Assembly: GCA_004321745.1 (NCBI GenBank)
Contig: SGYO01000016.1
Coordinates: 1-40,242, forward strand
DNA: 40,242 nucleotides
Direction of reading: 5' to 3'
Source of the DNA: a bacterium
Lineage (GTDB): Bacteria; Fidelibacterota; Marinisomatia; Marinisomatales; UBA1611
Position numbers and translations under genes: made by a program
Shown: one piece after another, positions 7,546 through 16,042 of the stretch
Numbering within the stretch: position 1 is the stretch's first letter
Layout of the letters: the number at the start of each line of letters is the position of its first letter
Notes under the pieces: model-generated
What the model saw: only the letters and a program-made list of their open reading frames with translations
The model's database searches: none
Told to the model about the DNA's origin: nothing

Positions 7546-9918
7546 ATGGTTTTTTTCAAAAAAATAATTACGATCTTTATTTTCATTTCTGTGATTTTTA
7601 GTGAAAATGTAATAAACCCTGACTCGTTAAGGTATAAAGTAGCTTATGCTACTCGCTGTGAAGTGTCACCAGTAATTGATGGTATCCTAAACGAAACTGC
7701 ATGGGATAATTCAGTTGTGATAAGAGATTTCCTTCAGCTGGTGCCAGTAGAATTTGATAAACCATCTGAAAAGACTGAGGTTAGAATTCTATATGATGAT
7801 AATGCTATTTACATATCTTTTCTAAATTTTGATTCGAACCCAAAAAAAATTAGAGCACCTTTAACACGAAGAGATTCTTACATGGATGGTTTTAATACTG
7901 TAGCTGATTTTATAGGAATTGCTGTTGATTCTAGGAATGACGATTTCAACGGTAAGTGGTTCGGGGTAAATGCTGCTGGAGTTAAAATCGATGTAAATGT
8001 ATCCGGACAAGAAGATTATGATAGAAGCTGGGATGCGGTTTGGGATGCAGCCGTTTCACAAAATGATAGTAGCTGGATAGCTGAAATCCGAATTCCATTT
8101 TCTGTTTTTCAATATGAAAATAAAGATAAAATGGTTTGGGGAATATCTCTTAACAGGCACATACATAGGACACAGGAGGAATTTTTATGGCCTGGCCGTA
8201 GAAGATCCCATGTTGGTATTGTTTCATCATTTGGAATACTTGAAGGATTAAAAAATATTCCTGAGCCCAAGAAATTAGAAATTGCACCTTATTTTTTATC
8301 TAGTTCTAGGCAATCAGAAAATCAGTTTAATCTGGGCGTAGACCTAAGATATGGTGTTAGCTCAAACGCAATTATTAATGCTACAGTCAATCCTGATTTT
8401 GGACAGGTTGAGGCTGACCCTTCAGTACTAAATCTTAGTGCATTTGAAACATTTTATGAAGAAAAGCGGCCATTTTTTTCTGAAGGAGCAAGTTTTTTTA
8501 AAAATAGATTGAATTTATTTAATTCCAGAAGAATTGGAGCTTCGCCTAATTATTTTGACCCTGATAGCGGAGACCTAGAAAACTTATCAGATAATACAAC
8601 TATAATTGGTGCAATTAAATTAATTGGAACTACCAATAGTGGTATTAATTATGGTTTTATTAATGCAATGACTAGAGAAGAATCTGGTGATTTATTTATT
8701 GGTGATAATAAAAATAGATTCGTTGTCGAACCTCAAACAAGTTACTCCGTTGGTAAATTAGAAAAATCTATATTGAATAAATTCTCAAGAGTTGGCTTAA
8801 TGTATACTGACGTCACCCGCAAAAATTCTTCAAGTGCAAACGTTTTAGGTTTAGATTGGAAAATAGGAATTTTAGATAATAGACTTTTTTCAAACGGTCA
8901 AATTGTTAGATCAAATGCAAATGAATCTGGAGATGCATTTAGGTTTAATATTGGCTATAAAAATGCTACTTGGTGGGAGTCAAGGTTCTGGCTTGGTAGC
9001 TATGATGATAAGTTTGATATCAATGATCTAGGATATCTTAGAAGGAATGATATGACTTGGTCTGGTGTGATGTTTAAAATTAGAAGGTTAGAGCCAATTG
9101 GCTTCCTCCTGGGTAGTTCATTTGAAATTAAATTAAATAAAAAATGGGGTATTGATGACATTTTGATAGAGGACGAATTGAGTATCGAAACTTGGACATT
9201 ATTAAAAAATTATTGGAGATTTGGTTTAAATAGTTTTATCAAACAACCAGCATATAATGATGAAGATATTTTTAGGGACGATAATGCCTGGGTATATGAA
9301 ACAGAAAAATTTTGGTATAATGGCTTTTGGATAAAATCAGATAGAAGGAAAAAATTAATATTATCTATTGATGCAGGAATGGGTAATGCAAAATTAAGAG
9401 GTAAAGGATACTACTCTCAATTTGAAATTGACTATAAACCAATTGACCCGCTAAATCTTAGTTTAGAGTTTAAAAGAGATATTTCCCCCAATTATATGCA
9501 ATATGTAGATATCATTGAGGATGGTAGTGAAATTGTTAGAGTGTATGCTAACTCAAAGCAAACTACGGACCAAATACAATTACGTCTTGATTGGACCTTT
9601 TCTCCTTATCTAACATTCCAGGGTTACTTCCAACCTTTCTATGCCGATATTAAATACGATAATTTTTCCAATTTGCTATCTCCAGAAACGATGAATTTAG
9701 GTTCCTATGATTATTTGGGAAGTTATGATAACCCAAATTTTAAGATTGAGAATAATGTTGGTACTTTTGTTCTAAGGTGGGAATATAGGCCAGGTAGCAC
9801 TATTTTTGTAGTATACAATATCAATGAAAACAGATACTTTTCTGCTAGTGATAATGAATGGTCAAAAGAATCAAATAACGCCTTTGTAATCAAATTAAAC
9901 TATTGGTCAAAAATTTAA
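7546..9918 (+). CDS. DUF5916 / CBM9-like outer-membrane beta-barrel protein
   Basis: 790 residues. A signal peptide spans about residues 1-19 (ending VIFS/EN). Residues about 35-215 are a carbohydrate-binding-module-9-like domain (PVIDGILNETAWDN, then DDNAIYISF, WFGVNAAG and SWIAEIRIPFSVFQY). The DUF5916 region follows, with its conserved stretch NPDFGQVEADPSVLNLSAFE and RPFFSEGASFF. The remaining 450 residues alternate aromatic and polar residues with Asp/Asn turns and end KLNYW, as in outer-membrane beta barrels. DUF5916 proteins are widespread in Bacteroidota and related marine phyla. Substrate and role are not known; glycan binding or uptake is inferred from the CBM9 fold only. The 139 bases before it show no obvious element. 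Confidence 0.88.
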   Translation: MVFFKKIITIFIFISVIFSENVINPDSLRYKVAYATRCEVSPVIDGILNETAWDNSVVIRDFLQLVPVEFDKPSEKTEVRILYDDNAIYISFLNFDSNPKKIRAPLTRRDSYMDGFNTVADFIGIAVDSRNDDFNGKWFGVNAAGVKIDVNVSGQEDYDRSWDAVWDAAVSQNDSSWIAEIRIPFSVFQYENKDKMVWGISLNRHIHRTQEEFLWPGRRRSHVGIVSSFGILEGLKNIPEPKKLEIAPYFLSSSRQSENQFNLGVDLRYGVSSNAIINATVNPDFGQVEADPSVLNLSAFETFYEEKRPFFSEGASFFKNRLNLFNSRRIGASPNYFDPDSGDLENLSDNTTIIGAIKLIGTTNSGINYGFINAMTREESGDLFIGDNKNRFVVEPQTSYSVGKLEKSILNKFSRVGLMYTDVTRKNSSSANVLGLDWKIGILDNRLFSNGQIVRSNANESGDAFRFNIGYKNATWWESRFWLGSYDDKFDINDLGYLRRNDMTWSGVMFKIRRLEPIGFLLGSSFEIKLNKKWGIDDILIEDELSIETWTLLKNYWRFGLNSFIKQPAYNDEDIFRDDNAWVYETEKFWYNGFWIKSDRRKKLILSIDAGMGNAKLRGKGYYSQFEIDYKPIDPLNLSLEFKRDISPNYMQYVDIIEDGSEIVRVYANSKQTTDQIQLRLDWTFSPYLTFQGYFQPFYADIKYDNFSNLLSPETMNLGSYDYLGSYDNPNFKIENNVGTFVLRWEYRPGSTIFVVYNINENRYFSASDNEWSKESNNAFVIKLNYWSKI

Positions 9919-9937
9919 ATAAGTTTGAGATAAATAT

Positions 9938-10285
9938 ATGATGGATAAGAAAAACACTATTGATACATTAAAAAATTTTGTAGAAAATTTTGTAAAAGAA
10001 AGAGATTGGTCTCAGTTTCATAGCCCTAAAAATATTTCTATGGCATTGGCAATTGAAGCAAGTGAGCTTATGGACATATTTAAATGGGATACAGAGAAAG
10101 ATTCAAAAGTAAAGATGTCAGAAGGCATATCTCGGCAAGAAGCTATTGATGAGTTAGCTGATATCATAATATATGCAATCGCTTTTGCGAACAGAAATAA
10201 TATAGATATTTCCTCAGCTATAGAGCAAAAGATGAAAAAGAATGAAAAAAAATATCCAGTAGATCGATATAAAGGTCATTTTTAA
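9938..10285 (+). CDS. MazG-like nucleotide pyrophosphohydrolase
   Basis: 115 residues, the size of single-domain all-alpha MazG/RS21-C6-type NTP pyrophosphohydrolases. It shows the metal-binding motif EASELMDIFKW (ExxE) and DELADIIIYAIAF (ExxD) about 35 residues later, then the typical ending KYPVDRYKGHF. Such enzymes hydrolyse (d)NTPs, often non-canonical or dCTP-like, to the monophosphate and pyrophosphate, acting as housecleaning enzymes. Two consecutive ATG codons (9938, 9941) could start it. It lies 19 bases after the DUF5916 gene and may be cotranscribed. Confidence 0.9.
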   Translation: MMDKKNTIDTLKNFVENFVKERDWSQFHSPKNISMALAIEASELMDIFKWDTEKDSKVKMSEGISRQEAIDELADIIIYAIAFANRNNIDISSAIEQKMKKNEKKYPVDRYKGHF

Positions 10286-10324
10286 AAATTTTGATATCTT
10301 AAGTATTATTTTTGGAAAGTCTAT

Positions 10325-11392
10325 ATGAGGCATTGGCTAATTAAATTTTCTATAATTCTTTTATTATTTTCAGTGGCTTTTGGGACTCAAAAATATTGTA
10401 AAACTTGTAAGGGTGAATTAACAGGCCAATATTTAATTCACAAAGGTAATAATTACCATCGGTCTTGTTATGATAAGCATATTCAAATATATTGTGATCA
10501 CTGCAATAGAAAAATTGAAGCATCCTATAACACCTCTAAAGGTAAAAACTATCATAAAAGATGCTTTCAGCAGCATATTCAAAAAAGATGTAATGAATGT
10601 GGAGATTTAATTAATGGCATATATAATGTTCATAAAGGTAAAGAATATCATGAAAGTTGTTATGTAAATCATATTCTTCCGAAGTGCGATATATGTTACC
10701 AGCCCGTTGAAGACAAATATATTAAAGATTTTTGGGGTAATTATTATCATCACTACCATGAAGATAAAATTCCTAGCTGCGATAATTGTAACAGGCTTAT
10801 ATCAAAACAGTTAACTAAAGGTGGCTTTTCTGTAAGTGGAAACAGATTTGTTTGCAACTTATGTAAACCAAATGTGGTGAAGAGTAAATCACAATTAAAT
10901 AAAAACTTAGTTGAAGTTTTAAATGTTTTTAAAAAAATTGGTATTAATGAGTTGCCAGAAAAGATTCCAGTTACATTAGTTGATAGTAAGGATGATTTGA
11001 TAAAAATGTCAGGCCACAGGCATGGAAATATCCAAGGGTATACTAGTTATGAAGAAAGTACATTAGCTGGGAAAATTATCGATCAAGACTACCATATTTA
11101 TATCCTATCCAATTTACATGAAGAAATTTTTAATGCAGTTTTAGCTCATGAACTTCTTCATGTTTATTTATTTCAAAATCAAATTGATTTACAATCAGAT
11201 TTTAGAGAGGGATTTTGTAATTTGGGATCTAGCTTGATATATGAAAATTATACTTCAAAGTTAAGTAAGTATAGATTAAAAAATATGAATGAGAATACTG
11301 ATCCTGATTATGGTATTGGATTTAGAAAAATGAAATCAATGCTAGATAAAATTGGATGGAAAAGATTATTAAAAAAATTGCCTCGATTGTAG
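10325..11392 (+). CDS. Secreted LIM-repeat protein with DA1-like zinc peptidase domain
   Basis: 355 residues. A signal peptide covers residues 1-20. CxxC pairs then start at residues 25, 57, 89 and 121, an exact 32-residue period, the first three units each ending HxxCxxxHI; a divergent fifth unit starts at C152 and closes with CNLC (177-180). These are LIM-type zinc fingers. Residues about 190-355 match the DA1-like domain (PF12315), with HELLH at 275-279 and a probable third ligand E295 in FREGFCNLG. Plant DA1 proteins are ubiquitin-activated peptidases; bacterial homologues with a signal peptide cannot use that system in the same way, so the target is unknown. GGAAAG lies before the ATG. 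The phosphomannomutase operon follows after 27 bases. Confidence 0.88.
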   Translation: MRHWLIKFSIILLLFSVAFGTQKYCKTCKGELTGQYLIHKGNNYHRSCYDKHIQIYCDHCNRKIEASYNTSKGKNYHKRCFQQHIQKRCNECGDLINGIYNVHKGKEYHESCYVNHILPKCDICYQPVEDKYIKDFWGNYYHHYHEDKIPSCDNCNRLISKQLTKGGFSVSGNRFVCNLCKPNVVKSKSQLNKNLVEVLNVFKKIGINELPEKIPVTLVDSKDDLIKMSGHRHGNIQGYTSYEESTLAGKIIDQDYHIYILSNLHEEIFNAVLAHELLHVYLFQNQIDLQSDFREGFCNLGSSLIYENYTSKLSKYRLKNMNENTDPDYGIGFRKMKSMLDKIGWKRLLKKLPRL

Positions 11393-11419
11393 GAAAAGAA
11401 AGAAAAAGAGATATAAAAA

Positions 11420-12787
11420 ATGAATGTGAATCCATATATTTTTAGAGAATATGATATCAGAGGAAAAGTTGCTGAGGATTTTCCGCCAGAAGTTGTTGTT
11501 TTTTTGGGGAAAGCATTTGGTACATTAGTAAAAAGATCTGGTGGTAGAGAAATTGCCATTAGTGGAGATATTAGACTAACAACTCCTGAACTTATTAATT
11601 TTTTCAAAGAGGGCGTTTTGTCAACAGGAGTTGATGTAATAAATATTGGAATAGTACCAACCCCTGTAAATTATTTTAGTCTTTTTGAATTGGATGTTTC
11701 TGCATCTGTTCAGATTACAGGAAGTCACAATCCTCCAGAGTTTAATGGGTTTAAATTATCTTTGCATAAAAAACCAGTATATGGAGACCAAATACAATTA
11801 ATTAAAAAGTTTATTGTAAATTTGGATTATGAAAGCGGTGAAGGTTCCGAAACACGATATAAGCTTCTTCCAAAATATGCTGAAATGATAAAAAGTAAAA
11901 TTTCTATAAACAGAAAAATGAAAGTAGTTATGGATTGTGGTAACGCTGCAGCTGCCATAAACGCTCCTTCAATTTTTAAGGATTTAGGTGTTGATTTAAA
12001 AGAATTATTTTGTGAACCTGATGGAACATTTCCTAATCATCATCCGGACCCAACTGTAGAAGAAAACTTAAAAGACCTCATAGATGAAATAAAAACAGGT
12101 ACATATGATCTAGGTATAGCTTTTGACGGTGATGCTGATAGGTTAGGAGTGGTGGATGAAACTGGTGACATAATTTGGGCAGATCAACTACTCGCTATTT
12201 TGATATCTGATGTTGTTGAAGAAGGAGATGAAGTAATTTTTGATGTAAAGTGTTCTCAGGCCCTAGAAGATATGATAATAAAATATGGCGGTAAACCTGT
12301 GATGTGGAATACTGGGCATTCTTTGATAAAAAATAAAATGGCGGAAAATAATTGTAAAATAGGTGGTGAAATGAGTGGTCATATTTTTTTCGCAGATGAT
12401 TATTATGGATATGATGATGCCATATATGTAGCAGGAAGATTGCTACAATTACTATCAAAAACAGATAAAAAACTTTCAGATTTGAAAGCAGAAATACCGA
12501 AGTATTATTCTACCCCTGAAATAAGATTAGAGGCAGAATCTGATGAATTAAAATTTGATATTGCTAAAAAGGCTGAAAACTATTTTAGTAGTAATTATGA
12601 CTGCATTACTGTTGATGGTGTAAGAGTCAAATTTGATGGAGGGTGGGGTCTAGTTAGAGCGTCAAATACTCAACCTGTAATCGTTTGTAGGTTTGAAGGA
12701 AATACACCTGAGAAGATGAACGAAATTCAAGAATTGATGCTTAGCAAATTAAATGAATTTGGAAAACTAGAGGCTAGCTCACACTAA
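11420..12787 (+). CDS. Phosphomannomutase / phosphoglucomutase
   Basis: 455 residues, full length for the alpha-D-phosphohexomutase family (AlgC/ManB type). It interconverts hexose 1- and 6-phosphates. All four family motifs are present: phosphoserine loop ITGSHNPP with catalytic S102, metal loop DGDADR (236-241), sugar-binding GEMSGH (316-321) and the phosphate-binding loop RASNTQP near the C-terminus. The opening FREYDIRG is typical of dual-specificity PMM/PGM. Its stop directly abuts the ATG of the prenyl synthase gene, and two genes later comes a phosphoglucose/phosphomannose isomerase, so the operon links fructose-6-P, mannose-6-P and the sugar-1-phosphates for sugar-nucleotide supply. 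Mannose versus glucose preference cannot be told. Confidence 0.94.
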   Translation: MNVNPYIFREYDIRGKVAEDFPPEVVVFLGKAFGTLVKRSGGREIAISGDIRLTTPELINFFKEGVLSTGVDVINIGIVPTPVNYFSLFELDVSASVQITGSHNPPEFNGFKLSLHKKPVYGDQIQLIKKFIVNLDYESGEGSETRYKLLPKYAEMIKSKISINRKMKVVMDCGNAAAAINAPSIFKDLGVDLKELFCEPDGTFPNHHPDPTVEENLKDLIDEIKTGTYDLGIAFDGDADRLGVVDETGDIIWADQLLAILISDVVEEGDEVIFDVKCSQALEDMIIKYGGKPVMWNTGHSLIKNKMAENNCKIGGEMSGHIFFADDYYGYDDAIYVAGRLLQLLSKTDKKLSDLKAEIPKYYSTPEIRLEAESDELKFDIAKKAENYFSSNYDCITVDGVRVKFDGGWGLVRASNTQPVIVCRFEGNTPEKMNEIQELMLSKLNEFGKLEASSH

Positions 12788-13744
12788 ATGGAAGATATCT
12801 CAGGGTTAATTGAATTCATTCGTAAAGAATTTAATAAATCGCTAAGTAGTTTTTCTTTTCCAAAAACTCCTACTTATTTATATCGACCAATTGAATATTC
12901 ATTAAAAGGACAAGGTAAAAGATATAGACCGATAATTGTTCATCTTTCTGGAAGGCATTTCAAATCTGATCCAGATGATATTATGAAAATTTCAATGGCT
13001 GTTGAATTATTGCACTGCTTTACGCTTATCCATGATGATATTATGGACTCTGATGATAAAAGAAGAGATATGCCCGCATTACATAAAAAGTACGACGTTC
13101 CTTCTGCAATTTTAGCAGGCGATGGTATTTTTACAATCACACAGCTTATTTTGTTATCAGTAGATCAAAACTCAAAACTATTATTCCAAAAATATAATGA
13201 AATGGTACTTGAAATATGCGAAGGTCAAGCTATGGATAAACAATATGAGATTGAAGATGAGCTAGATGTAGATGATTATATAGAAATGGTGAAAAAGAAA
13301 ACCGGTGCACTGCTGGGCTCTTGTTTAAGTTTACCAGCAATTATTGAAAATGAAAATAAGGGTAACTTAGAACTACTTCAAAATATTGGTAAAACTCTTG
13401 GTGTAGCATTTCAAATACAGGATGATTTATTTGAAATTTTTGGAGATGAAAAGGTAATGGGTAAAAGTTTAGGTAGTGATATAGCCTCCAATAAAAAAAC
13501 ACCTTTAGCAATACTTGCAAAAAATGAAGATAGGATGAGATGGGAAAAATTAGTTGATGATTATGATGGGAAAAACTTAGATAACATTCGTAAATTTTTA
13601 AAAGAAAGTGGGGTGAAAAATAAAGTAGATAAAATAGCTTTTGATTATTTCTCTAATGCGTATGATTCATTATCAAAATTTGGAATCGGTAATAATAGTG
13701 AATTGTACAGTTTTTTTAAATTTATTCAGGAAAGACATTATTAA
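12788..13744 (+). CDS. Polyprenyl diphosphate synthase (trans, short-chain type)
   Basis: 318 residues. It condenses isopentenyl diphosphate with allylic diphosphates. Seen: GKRYRP near 43-48, first Asp-rich motif DDIMD (83-87) followed by DDKRR, then KKTGALLG, and second Asp-rich motif QDDLFEIFGD (211-220). The second motif reads DDxxE where DDxxD is usual. The residue five before the first motif is Phe (F78), a bulky residue that in this family usually limits products to about C15-C20, so a farnesyl or geranylgeranyl product is more likely than a long quinone tail; this is an inference. The ATG follows the previous stop without a gap, and its own stop overlaps the next ATG (TAATG). Confidence 0.9.
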   Translation: MEDISGLIEFIRKEFNKSLSSFSFPKTPTYLYRPIEYSLKGQGKRYRPIIVHLSGRHFKSDPDDIMKISMAVELLHCFTLIHDDIMDSDDKRRDMPALHKKYDVPSAILAGDGIFTITQLILLSVDQNSKLLFQKYNEMVLEICEGQAMDKQYEIEDELDVDDYIEMVKKKTGALLGSCLSLPAIIENENKGNLELLQNIGKTLGVAFQIQDDLFEIFGDEKVMGKSLGSDIASNKKTPLAILAKNEDRMRWEKLVDDYDGKNLDNIRKFLKESGVKNKVDKIAFDYFSNAYDSLSKFGIGNNSELYSFFKFIQERHY

Positions 13745-14778
13745 TGTACGAAATTGATAAAGATGATATGTATCAATCCATTTGGGATTTTCCAGAAAAT
13801 ATAATTGATGCAATAGAATTAAGTGAAAACATAACACTGAAAAATGAATACCGAGATGTGAATAATATAATCATTGCAGGCATGGGAGGGTCAGCAATTG
13901 GTGGTGATGTTGTATACTCTCTAATTAAAAATGAGATTAAAATACCCTTCGTTGTAAACAGAGGATATGATTTACCTGCCTGGGCAAACAGTTCAACACT
14001 CATAATTTGCTCATCTTATTCAGGTAATACAGAGGAAACGATTTCAATTTTAGAAGAGGCTAAATCTTTAGGTGCAAAGGTGATTGGAATCACTACAGGA
14101 GGAGTTTTAGAATCTCTTTGTAAGAACTACAGCTTTGATTTTGTCAATATACCCTCTGGCCTTCAACCAAGAGCTGCTTTAGCTTTTTCGTTTATTCCTT
14201 TGCTGTACATTTTGAAAAAAACTAGTTTGATAAATGTTGTAGTTAAAGATTGGTTAGAATCTTCAGTTGATTTGATAAAATCAAAAAGGGAAGAGTATTC
14301 CCTAGATAAAGAAAATAACCCTGTATATCAATTAGCTAATAAATTGTACAATAAGTTGCCAATTATATATGCTGACTCCGCATCCTTGGAGACAGTTGCT
14401 GTTAGATTAAAAGGACAAATTTGCGAAAACAGTAAAATTTTAGCATATCATAGCATATATCCTGAAATGAATCATAACGAAATCGTTGGATGGGAAAATA
14501 ATGAGGAATTTTTTTCAAATTACTACGTTTTATGGTTAATGGACGAAGAAATGAATAGCAGAAATAAATCTAGAAAGAATGTTATTAGTGAAATTTTATC
14601 AGATTTAAATGTTAGCCAACAAGAAATCAAAGTTGATGGAAATAGTTTCAAAGAAAGATTCTTACTGTTGATACATTATGGAGATTGGTTAAGTTACTGG
14701 TGTGCAATTTTACATAATACTGATCCTAGTCCAGTAAAAAATATCCAGACTTTAAAATATAAATTATCAAAACTATAA
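13744..14778 (+). CDS. Bifunctional phosphoglucose/phosphomannose isomerase
   Basis: 344 residues, matching the bifunctional PGI/PMI family of two SIS domains. It interconverts glucose-6-P or mannose-6-P with fructose-6-P. Signatures are IIAGMGGSAIGGDVVYSLI, the phosphate-binding serine-rich stretch ICSSYSGNTEET, SGLQPRAALAFSF, and EMNHNEIVGWEN with the catalytic-region Glu/His. The gene overlaps its neighbours by one base on each side (TAATG at both ends), which predicts translational coupling with the prenyl synthase and the bifunctional nuclease genes. Together with the mutase upstream it supplies mannose- or glucose-1-phosphate. Confidence 0.93.
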   Translation: MYEIDKDDMYQSIWDFPENIIDAIELSENITLKNEYRDVNNIIIAGMGGSAIGGDVVYSLIKNEIKIPFVVNRGYDLPAWANSSTLIICSSYSGNTEETISILEEAKSLGAKVIGITTGGVLESLCKNYSFDFVNIPSGLQPRAALAFSFIPLLYILKKTSLINVVVKDWLESSVDLIKSKREEYSLDKENNPVYQLANKLYNKLPIIYADSASLETVAVRLKGQICENSKILAYHSIYPEMNHNEIVGWENNEEFFSNYYVLWLMDEEMNSRNKSRKNVISEILSDLNVSQQEIKVDGNSFKERFLLLIHYGDWLSYWCAILHNTDPSPVKNIQTLKYKLSKL

Positions 14779-15323
14779 TGATACCTGTTAAAGTAGAAAA
14801 AATATCATATCACCCTTCCAGTCGCAGCTATGCAGTCATTTTAAAAGATGATTCTAGTAAATTATTTTTACCAATTTTAGTTGGAAGTTTTGAAGCTCAA
14901 TCTATCGCGTTGGCTCTTGAGGTTGTCGATACCCCAAGACCGTTAACTCATGATCTTATTTGTGATATGATTAAAAAAGTTGATGCCACACTCGATGCAG
15001 TAAATATATCGCAATTAAATGATGGAGTTTTTTATGCAAGCTTGAGGCTCAAAAGCAAAAATTTCGGTACTAAAAGTATTGATGCAAGGCCTAGTGATGC
15101 TATTTCAATAGCTTTAAGACTAAGTGCTCAAATATATGTAACGGAAGAGGTTATTAAAGAGGCTGGGGTTGATAAAAACGAAATAGTATCTGATAATAAA
15201 CAAACCATAACACCAAAGTATTCCCTTCAAGATCTTGAGGTTAAATTAAAGCAAGCAGTAGATGAAGAAGAGTATGAAAAAGCTGCAAAAATTAGAGATA
15301 AAATTAAAGAGCTAGAATCGTAA
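14778..15323 (+). CDS. Bifunctional nuclease-family protein with UVR motif
   Basis: 181 residues. Residues 1-135 are the BFN/DUF151 domain (MIPVKVEKISYHPSSRSYAV, LPILVGSFEAQSIALAL, TRPLTHDLI-like RPLTHDLICDM, and IDARPSDAISIALR). Residues about 147-180 are a UVR (UvrB/UvrC-type) helical motif (LEVKLKQAVDEEEYEKAAKIRDKIKEL). Plant and bacterial BFN proteins have reported DNase/RNase activity; the UVR motif mediates protein contacts. It is the last gene of the operon and ends 5 bases from the convergent rnc stop, with no obvious terminator between. Confidence 0.92.
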   Translation: MIPVKVEKISYHPSSRSYAVILKDDSSKLFLPILVGSFEAQSIALALEVVDTPRPLTHDLICDMIKKVDATLDAVNISQLNDGVFYASLRLKSKNFGTKSIDARPSDAISIALRLSAQIYVTEEVIKEAGVDKNEIVSDNKQTITPKYSLQDLEVKLKQAVDEEEYEKAAKIRDKIKELES

Positions 15324-15328
15324 TCTAA

Positions 15329-16042
15329 TTAAAAAGGAGCATTTAGCGTTTCTAAGGCTATTTTTGCCGCTGTTTGCTCTGCTGATTTTTTATCTAATCC
15401 CATCCCTGTTGGAAAACATCTATTATCAATCTTAACTTCAATTTCAAATGTTTTTTGATGGTCAGGACCAGTGATATCTTTTATATTAAATGATGGACTT
15501 CCAATTTCTTTTATATGGCAATATTCAATTAGCTTGCCTTTATAATTAGTAGATTTCCATGCCTCAGTTCTATGGGCCCATATTGTATCTAAAATTAAAT
15601 TTCTACAAGGTTCAATACCACCATCTAAATAGATTGCTCCAATGATAGCTTCGAAAAGATTTGCTTGTTGCTTCTCTGCTATTTTTTCAATATTCATATT
15701 TACGCTAGCTTCAATATTAATATGATTAATTAGGTCCAACATTTTACTGATTTTAGCTAAAAATGATTTTCTTACTAAAGATGCTCTTCTCTGAGTAAGT
15801 AGTCCCTCATCGCCTTCTGGGAATTCTCTCATTAATTCTCTGCTTACAACTAAATCAATTACAGTATCACCAAGAAATTCTAATCTCTCATAATTTCGTC
15901 TTGGAGAAGGGGTGATACTTTTATGGGTAAATGCTTGAACTAAATATTCTCGGTTATGAAATAAATAGTTAATTTTTTTTTCTACAGGGGAGAGGTGATC
16001 ATCTGTTTTGAGTATGTTTTTAAGTTTATATAATAGGCTCAA
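15329..16042 (-). CDS. rnc: Ribonuclease III
   Basis: 237 residues. It cleaves double-stranded RNA in rRNA processing. The signature ERLEFLGDTVIDL holds E55 and D59, and FEAIIGAIYLDGG holds E131. The position usually Asp three residues before that Glu is Asn128; Asn there also occurs in relatives, so activity is not excluded. A C-terminal double-stranded RNA-binding domain covers about 165-235. The start is TTG at 16042, overlapping the fabF stop as TTGA; a stop codon directly precedes it in frame and no ATG exists before the catalytic domain. It ends the fab operon, a common arrangement. Confidence 0.95.
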   Translation of the reverse strand: MSLLYKLKNILKTDDHLSPVEKKINYLFHNREYLVQAFTHKSITPSPRRNYERLEFLGDTVIDLVVSRELMREFPEGDEGLLTQRRASLVRKSFLAKISKMLDLINHINIEASVNMNIEKIAEKQQANLFEAIIGAIYLDGGIEPCRNLILDTIWAHRTEAWKSTNYKGKLIEYCHIKEIGSPSFNIKDITGPDHQKTFEIEVKIDNRCFPTGMGLDKKSAEQTAAKIALETLNAPF

